Shown here piece by piece: positions 59,471-64,000 of a DNA stretch of 64,000 bases; the first letter of the stretch is position 1; every line of letters begins with the position of its first letter. The notes under the pieces were generated by a model. It was not told where the DNA came from and searched no databases. It worked only from the letters and a program-made list of their open reading frames with translations. The position numbers and the translations under genes are program-made. Origin of the DNA: an uncultured Clostridia bacterium (GTDB lineage: Bacteria; Bacillota; Clostridia; Oscillospirales; Ruminococcaceae); the NCBI GenBank assembly GCA_947625915.1, contig CANQPX010000004.1:1-64000 (forward strand), written 5' to 3'.

Positions 59471-61222
59471 ATGTTTGAAGTAAAAGAAAAATTTTATCTT
59501 GACGGAAAACATTTCCGGATAATTTCCGGTTCGTTCCATTATTTCAGGACAGTGCCGGAATATTGGAGAGACAGACTGGAAAAACTCGTCAATATGGGCT
59601 GCAACACCGTTGAAACATACATACCTTGGAATTTCCACGAGCCTTATAAGGGAAAGTTCCTTTGGGACGGCATGAGGGATATCGTCAGATTTATTGAGAC
59701 CGCTTCGGAACTCGGTCTGTACATTATCATACGTCCGTCGCCGTATATCTGCGCGGAATGGGAGTTCGGCGGACTTCCCGCATGGCTGCTGAAAGACAGG
59801 GATATGCGCTTGAGATGCAGCTATAAGCCTTATCTTGACGCGGTAAAGGACTATTACAGCGTGCTTATGCCCAAACTTGCGCCGTACCAGATAACGAACG
59901 GCGGGAAAATTATTCTTATCCAGATAGAGAATGAGTATGGATATTACGGCAACGATACCGCTTATCTTGAATTTTTGCGGGATACGATGAGAGGATACGG
60001 CATAAACGTTCCGTTTGTAACATCGGACGGTCCTTGGAGCGAAGCGGTGTTCAGGTCAGGCTTGGTAAGCGGCGCACTTCCCACGGGGAACTTCGGTTCG
60101 AGCGCGGAATGGCAGTTTTCGCAGATGAAAAAATATATCGGGAACGATAAGCCGCTTATGTGCATGGAATTCTGGGACGGCTGGTTCGACGCATGGGGCG
60201 AGGAACACCATACTTCCGATACGAAAAAAGCCGCAGAAGAGCTTGATACTCTTTTGCAGCTCGGCAATATGAATTTCTATATGTTTGAAGGCGGAACGAA
60301 TTTCGGTTTCACTTCAGGAAGAAACGGCGGCAGCCGAACGGGAGATGTGACTTCCTACGATTATGATTCGCCGCTTACGGAGGACGGGCAGATCACGGAT
60401 AAATATATTGCTTTCCGTGATGTGATACGGAAATACCGCGATTTTGAGGAAATTCCCCTTACAACAAAAATAAAACGCAAAAATTACGGAAAAATAAAAT
60501 GTTCGGGCAGAGCGGATCTGTTTTCCGTTATCGAAAAGATATCCTCGCCGATACACTCCCCATATCCGCTGACAATGGAGGAGGTCGGTCAGAATTACGG
60601 ATATATTTTGTACCGTGTAAATTTGCGTGATGACGAAAAGGCGGAAGGGGTATGTCTTGAAGGCGCTGCGGACAGAGTTGAAGGCTATCTGAACGGAGAA
60701 AAGATGTTTACGGCATTTGCGGAAAATATTTCCGAAAAATTTGAAATAAAAAGCAGTTCAAAGGGCGGAACGATAGATCTGCTTTGTGAAAACATGGGGC
60801 GGGAAAATTTCGGCACGGGACTTGAAAGTCAGCGCAAGGGAATTTCCGGCGGGATAAAAATAAACGATCACCGTTATTTCGGGATAGATATTTTCCCGCT
60901 GCCGCTCGATGAGGAACAGATCGCAAAAGTTTCGGAATGTGAATTTTCCGATGCTGCGGATAAAAATTCTCCTGCTTTTCATAAGTTTATTTTTGATGCA
61001 GATGAAGCGGGAGATACTTTCATTGAACTTGACGGTTTCGGGAAAGGCTGTGTATTTATAAACGGTTTCAACCTCGGGCGTTTCTGGGAGATAGGACCGC
61101 AAAAAAGGCTGTATATTCCTGCTCCGCTCATAAATTCGGGAAAAAACGAGATTATCGTTTTTGAAACGGAAGGAAAATTTTCGGAAGAGATATTTCTTTC
61201 CGATGAGCCGTGTTTGGGGTGA
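59471..61222 (+). CDS. Beta-galactosidase, GH35, intracellular
   Basis: 583 residues from the ATG at 59471, with GGAAGGAG upstream; the frame is open further up through the promoter, which is not coding. No signal peptide. GH35 motifs: SGSFHYFRTVPEYWRDRLEK near 20, CAEWEFGGLPAWLL near 93, acid/base Glu in QIENEYGYYG near 151 and nucleophile Glu in CMEFWDGWFDAWG near 232, then GGTNFGFTSGRNG. C-terminal beta-sandwich domains end GKGCVFINGFNLGRFWEIGPQKRLYIP. It probably cleaves terminal beta-galactose from imported galactan or pectin side-chain oligomers. Confidence 0.95.
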   Translation: MFEVKEKFYLDGKHFRIISGSFHYFRTVPEYWRDRLEKLVNMGCNTVETYIPWNFHEPYKGKFLWDGMRDIVRFIETASELGLYIIIRPSPYICAEWEFGGLPAWLLKDRDMRLRCSYKPYLDAVKDYYSVLMPKLAPYQITNGGKIILIQIENEYGYYGNDTAYLEFLRDTMRGYGINVPFVTSDGPWSEAVFRSGLVSGALPTGNFGSSAEWQFSQMKKYIGNDKPLMCMEFWDGWFDAWGEEHHTSDTKKAAEELDTLLQLGNMNFYMFEGGTNFGFTSGRNGGSRTGDVTSYDYDSPLTEDGQITDKYIAFRDVIRKYRDFEEIPLTTKIKRKNYGKIKCSGRADLFSVIEKISSPIHSPYPLTMEEVGQNYGYILYRVNLRDDEKAEGVCLEGAADRVEGYLNGEKMFTAFAENISEKFEIKSSSKGGTIDLLCENMGRENFGTGLESQRKGISGGIKINDHRYFGIDIFPLPLDEEQIAKVSECEFSDAADKNSPAFHKFIFDADEAGDTFIELDGFGKGCVFINGFNLGRFWEIGPQKRLYIPAPLINSGKNEIIVFETEGKFSEEIFLSDEPCLG

Positions 61223-61247
61223 GCGTTGTTTCTAAACAAAAATAGGC

Positions 61248-61627
61248 GCGCTTATGGCGCGGGGTTCAGTCTGTAGAAAAATTATTTACAAAAATATAAC
61301 ATAGTTCGTTGTCAAACAACTCACCGGGTTGTTTGACAAGGGAAAATTTGAAAAAATTTGTTAGTTCAAGGGGGAAGCCCTCTATCGCAGGGCTTCCCCC
61401 TCTTGCTGTCTGCGACAGCAATTCACCCCCTGCGGAGCTCCTAAAGGCATTAGGGGATTTCGCCGTCTGCGGACGGCGACGAGGGCTCCGCCCCTCGACC
61501 CCGCGAGCTGAGCTCAGCTCGATCAGCTTTTCGGGCAAGGTTTTGTTTTTCATTTTTTTAGTTTGTCCGCGCCTGTTTTTAGTTTTTTGACAGTCAGAAC
61601 CCCCGCGCTTATGGCACGGGGGTTCTG
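61248..61627 (-). repeat. Dispersed palindrome-chain element, copy 4, with flanking hairpins
   Basis: Inverted; the core lies at about 61280-61594. Stems: TTGTCAAACAAC/GTTGTTTGACAA, GGGGGAAGCCCT/AGGGCTTCCCCC, TTGCTGTC/GACAGCAA, CGCCGTC/GACGGCG, GAGGGC/GCCCCTC-type and CGAGCTGAGCTCAGCTCG. Flanks: a weak hairpin around CGCTTATGGC at 61248-61268, and a strong eleven-pair hairpin CAGAACCCCCG / CGGGGGTTCTG (61595-61627) that also has CGCTTATGGC in its loop side. The right hairpin may help end the neighbouring minus-strand gene. The 95-residue frame inside is disrupted in other copies and rejected as coding. Confidence 0.85.
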
Positions 61628-61647
61628 ATATTCGTGGATTGTAATTA

Positions 61648-62673
61648 TTATTCGTTGCTTGCGTTTGTCGTTACTTTTTCTGCATCTGTGTATGCGTCGG
61701 GAAGTGTTATGCCAAACTGTGAAAGTACGTCTGTATTTACAACGGGAGTGCAGTCGTAGATCTGCTGTACGGGGATATCGCCTGCTTTTTCACCTTTGAG
61801 TATGCGTATGCCGATGTCGCCTGTTGCTTTTCCCAGTGCAACATAATCTATGCTCATTGAAGCAATGCAGCCGTTTGCGACCTGCTCAACTTCCGAGCCG
61901 TAAACGGGGATATTTGCGGCATTTGCCTGTTCAAGAAGTACGGAAAGGTTGTTTACAACGTTGTTATCGGTGAAGTTGTTTATGCAGTCTACCTGAGGGC
62001 AAAGTGTTGCTGCTGCCTGAGGGATATCTGCAGCGCCCTGAACGCCTTGCTCAACGATCTCAAGCCCCTTAGGCTCGGCGATCTCTTTAAGAGTTGCAAG
62101 GTGAGAAACGGAATTTGCTTCACTTGTTGTATAAAGAACGCCTATCTTCTTAACATCGGGCTGGAGAGCCATGATAAGATCTGTCTGTGCGTCAAAGTCA
62201 AGCATATCCGCAGTACCTGTGCAGTTTCCGCCGGGAGCTGTCACATCGTCTACCAGACCTGCCGCAACAGGATCCGAAACAGCGCAGAAAACAACGGGTA
62301 TATCGGTGTTTGCCGCAGCGGCATATGCGGATATAGCCGCAGGTGTTGCGATGGCAAAGATTATGTCATATTCCTTTGCAGCCATATTCTTGGCGATGGA
62401 GTCGCAAGTCGCGCTGTCCATATTGCCGTCCTGATGGTCGATATCGAGTTTATCGGCAATATCGGACGCTTTGAGAGCTTCTTCGATACCTTGGTCACAG
62501 TTATCCAGTGAAGGGTGACTTCCGTACTGGATTATGCCGACTTTAAAGCTGTCAGCAGAAGCACTGCCGTTGTCTGCACCGTTATCCGCAGCATCTCCGC
62601 CCGAACATGATGTGAGAGCTGCAAGAGAAAGTGCCGCAGCGGTCAGAAATGATACTATTTTACTTTTTTTCAT
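61648..62673 (-). CDS. ABC transporter substrate-binding lipoprotein (PF04392, TrpX-like)
   Basis: 341 residues. Lipoprotein signal with basic start and lipobox LTSC, lipidated Cys at 23. A short Asp/Gly/Ala linker follows, then the two-lobe fold of ABC_sub_bind proteins: VGIIQYGSHPSLDNCDQGIEEAL, AKEYDIIFAIATPAAISAY, IPVVFCAVSDPVAAGLV near 125, KKIGVLYTTSEANSV near 175, IPVYGSEVEQVANGCIASMSIDYVALG near 250. Related proteins bind tryptophan or other aromatic amino acids (TrpX of streptococci). No permease or ATPase gene is adjacent, so it is an orphan here. Confidence 0.88.
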   Translation of the reverse strand: MKKSKIVSFLTAAALSLAALTSCSGGDAADNGADNGSASADSFKVGIIQYGSHPSLDNCDQGIEEALKASDIADKLDIDHQDGNMDSATCDSIAKNMAAKEYDIIFAIATPAAISAYAAAANTDIPVVFCAVSDPVAAGLVDDVTAPGGNCTGTADMLDFDAQTDLIMALQPDVKKIGVLYTTSEANSVSHLATLKEIAEPKGLEIVEQGVQGAADIPQAAATLCPQVDCINNFTDNNVVNNLSVLLEQANAANIPVYGSEVEQVANGCIASMSIDYVALGKATGDIGIRILKGEKAGDIPVQQIYDCTPVVNTDVLSQFGITLPDAYTDAEKVTTNASNE

Positions 62674-62755
62674 AATGAACTTCCTTTCATTAAAATTGCA
62701 TTAGGATTTTGACCTTTTGAATAATATCACTTTACCGCATCGATATCAAGTGATT

Positions 62756-63025
62756 TCAATTAATTTTTTGTGTCGCAAGCATTAACGCAGCCGCTTGTAC
62801 CGCAAATATAAACGGCAGACCGAGCATGAAACGCATATGCTTAGTCTTATGCCTTATGATGAGCATAGTTATGTACATTGCCGCAGAACCTCCCGCAAGT
62901 GCAAGCAGGAACAATGTTTTTTCGGGAATTCTCCAAATGCCGTGCTTTGCTCTGTGTTTGTCGGATATCGTGACGGCGCAGGATATTATGCTTATGATAA
63001 TAAAATATATGATAAAAATTTTCAA
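62756..63025 (-). CDS. DUF1294 membrane protein
   Basis: 89 residues with three helices (1-18, 37-57, 66-83). Family pattern: SDKHRAKHGIWRIPEKTLFLLALAGGSAAMYITMLIIRHKTKHMRF. DUF1294 proteins are short and widespread with unknown function; some are fused to cold-shock domains. The ribosome site before the ATG is weak (CGATTTG). It lies between a terminator and the TrpX-like gene. Confidence 0.88.
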   Translation of the reverse strand: MKIFIIYFIIISIISCAVTISDKHRAKHGIWRIPEKTLFLLALAGGSAAMYITMLIIRHKTKHMRFMLGLPFIFAVQAAALMLATQKIN

Positions 63026-63056
63026 ATCGAGGCTCCTTGTTTTTCATAAAAATATT

Positions 63057-63078
63057 CGGCGGCACTGCTGTGCCGCCG
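63057..63078 (-). terminator. Terminator of the HD-domain gene
   Basis: CGGCGGCAC / GTGCCGCCG with a four-base loop; on the minus strand followed by AATATTTTTATG. It lies 22 nt past the HD gene stop. Confidence 0.85.
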
Positions 63079-63087
63079 TAAGGTAAA

Positions 63088-63102
63088 TTATTATTATTAT
63101 TA
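63088..63102. repeat. (TTA)5 microsatellite giving five tandem stop codons
   Basis: Read on the minus strand it is five consecutive in-frame TAA codons, the first being the stop of the HD-domain gene. Confidence 0.95.
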
Positions 63103-63675
63103 TTCCAGAAAATATGACGCTTCCATATCGGCGGTGCTGAGTGCAAACGCCAATGGGAACATTTCCAGTGCTCTGCCGACCTGATTTTTGTCCTCCGTTG
63201 AAGAAAATCCCATATGATATCTTATTGCAAACGCTTCTTCACGGGTCAGCTTCATGAAGCCTGTTATTATGTATACCGATTTTTCACCGTGTCCGTAAGG
63301 AAGTTTATCATCTATCGCATAATAGGGGACTTTCTCCCATACTCCCTGATCGTTTTTTGCATTACGGTAGTCTGTCTTATAGAAATTGATCTTGCATACG
63401 TCATGCAGCAGCGCGGAGACCGCTACCGATTCATCGGAATAATTCATTTTATAGACTGTTTTTGCCCGCTCACGGGAAAGATAGTCTTTAAGGCAATAAT
63501 AAACGTTAAGGCTGTGTTCGAGGAGCCCGCCTTCGTGCGCGCCGTGGAAGCGCGTACTTGCCGGAGCGGTAAAAAAATCGCTTTTGTCCGACAGCAGATA
63601 TTCAAGCATAGCGTCTGCGCCGTCTCTCGTGATGTTGGATTTATAAATGTCGATAAATTCCTGTTTATGATCCAT
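63100..63675 (-). CDS. HD-domain protein (probable phosphohydrolase)
   Basis: 191 residues from the ATG at 63675, 8 nt after AAAGGTG; an ATG at 63681 almost touches that site. HD signatures: FHGAHEGGLLEHSLNVYYCL near residue 43 (first metal His), ALLHDVCKINFY near 88 (HD pair), LPYGHGEKSVYII near 125 and a later IRYHMGF. Typical of small uncharacterised HD hydrolases that follow phage or GH genes in Clostridia. The substrate is unknown. It lies directly after the partial GH2 gene. Confidence 0.87.
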   Translation of the reverse strand: MDHKQEFIDIYKSNITRDGADAMLEYLLSDKSDFFTAPASTRFHGAHEGGLLEHSLNVYYCLKDYLSRERAKTVYKMNYSDESVAVSALLHDVCKINFYKTDYRNAKNDQGVWEKVPYYAIDDKLPYGHGEKSVYIITGFMKLTREEAFAIRYHMGFSSTEDKNQVGRALEMFPLAFALSTADMEASYFLE

Positions 63676-63677
63676 TA

Positions 63678-64000
63678 TCATTCACCTTTCACAAGATCGT
63701 AATAGCTTTTTACGGTGATCTTCTTTTCAAGATCGCTTGCCGTAAAATTCGCGGGAACAGCAGATCTGTTCACAAGTATGGAATGTATCTGACCGTGCAG
63801 ATCGAACCAGTTATCCTTGAACGGACATTCAAATTCGTCAATATCAAGGAAAACTCCTTTTGCAAAATTTTTGCTCGTTACCGAAAATCTGTACAGATCT
63901 CCGAGCAGATCCGCTTTTACCGTTATTTCCGGTTCGAGAAAACGGAATTCCTTCGGCTTTACGAGCATACAAGTTCCTCCTGATATCACCGTGTTGCTGC
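63678..64000 (-). CDS. C-terminal part of a probable GH2 beta-mannosidase (partial, runs off window)
   Basis: The frame stays open to the window edge. The visible 107 or so residues look like the closing Ig-like domain of GH2 beta-mannosidases: SGGTCMLVKPKEFRFLEPEI, then YRFSVTSKNFAKGVFLDID and KDNWFDLHGQ (the family has FSDNYFDLLPG). An AGGAGG followed 7 nt later by an ATG at 63968 also allows a separate 96-residue protein. The continuous frame and the domain match favour a truncated view of a larger gene. It is followed by the HD gene with a 2-nt gap. Confidence 0.65.
   Translation of the reverse strand, partial: SNTVISGGTCMLVKPKEFRFLEPEITVKADLLGDLYRFSVTSKNFAKGVFLDIDEFECPFKDNWFDLHGQIHSILVNRSAVPANFTASDLEKKITVKSYYDLVKGE

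Overview
The window reads as a chromosomal segment of a Gram-positive, Clostridia-type bacterium, most like the Oscillospiraceae/Ruminococcus group. The reasons are strong AGGAGG-type ribosome binding sites, TTGACA/TATAAT promoters with 16-18 bp spacers, a T-box leader in front of the trp operon, the hprK-murB-rapZ-whiA-dnaE cluster, FeoA/FeoA/FeoB with a FeoB-associated Cys-rich peptide, and a large intracellular pectin/galacturonate operon. I see no phage, integrase, transposase, CRISPR array, tRNA or rRNA.

Layout. 0.2-2.6 kb: a histidine phosphatase, a macro-domain protein and RuvX, facing two half-size TauE/SafE permease genes. 3.0-4.7 kb: a SLOG-like protein divergent from a small ribbon-helix-helix protein, a 6S-like RNA and a DUF1292 protein. 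4.8-6.2 kb: a 1.4-kb transcription unit with no ordinary gene, described below. 6.3-9.8 kb: a FliD-like protein, a 2-hydroxyacyl-CoA dehydratase-related protein, a small RNA candidate and a LUD-domain protein. 9.9-17.9 kb: the minus-strand hprK-PHP-murB-rapZ-whiA-dnaE operon. 18.0-21.6 kb: ferrous iron uptake genes behind repeated TTAG...CTAA operator-like sites. 21.8-28.8 kb: trpE-trpGD-trpC-trpF-trpB-trpA behind a tryptophan T-box. 29.1-54.2 kb: a pectinesterase divergent from a plus-strand pectin-oligosaccharide locus (ABC transporter with four unusual four-helix membrane proteins, GH28, GH105, KduI, KduD, KdgK, Eda fused to a VOC domain, UxaB, UxaA, UxaC, a MATE and an AEC transporter). 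54.3-64 kb: a PF06541 membrane protein, an FtsA-like protein with an AT-hook-like N-terminus, two TrkA-type proteins, a GH35 beta-galactosidase, a TrpX-like lipoprotein, DUF1294, an HD protein and the 3' end of a probable GH2 beta-mannosidase.

How it fits together. The pectin locus encodes import of (methyl-)oligogalacturonides, then de-esterification and depolymerisation inside the cell, since the pectinesterase, GH28 and GH105 lack signal peptides. Galacturonate would go through UxaC/UxaB/UxaA to 2-keto-3-deoxygluconate, and unsaturated uronate through KduI/KduD. Both routes meet at KdgK and Eda. A near-consensus CcpA (cre) site precedes the transporter genes, and HPr kinase is encoded in the same window.

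Most unusual: (1) the 4.8-6.2 kb unit has a strong promoter and a terminator but no normal gene. Its second half carries six GGAGTGAGTCC-type repeats about 103-123 nt apart, each lying 6-13 nt after the stop codon of a 10-13-codon micro-ORF. Three repeats are followed by the two-codon ORF ATG GCA stop. (2) Four dispersed copies of a roughly 300-bp chain of palindromes show compensatory base changes in their stems, and two copies are bracketed by paired hairpins.
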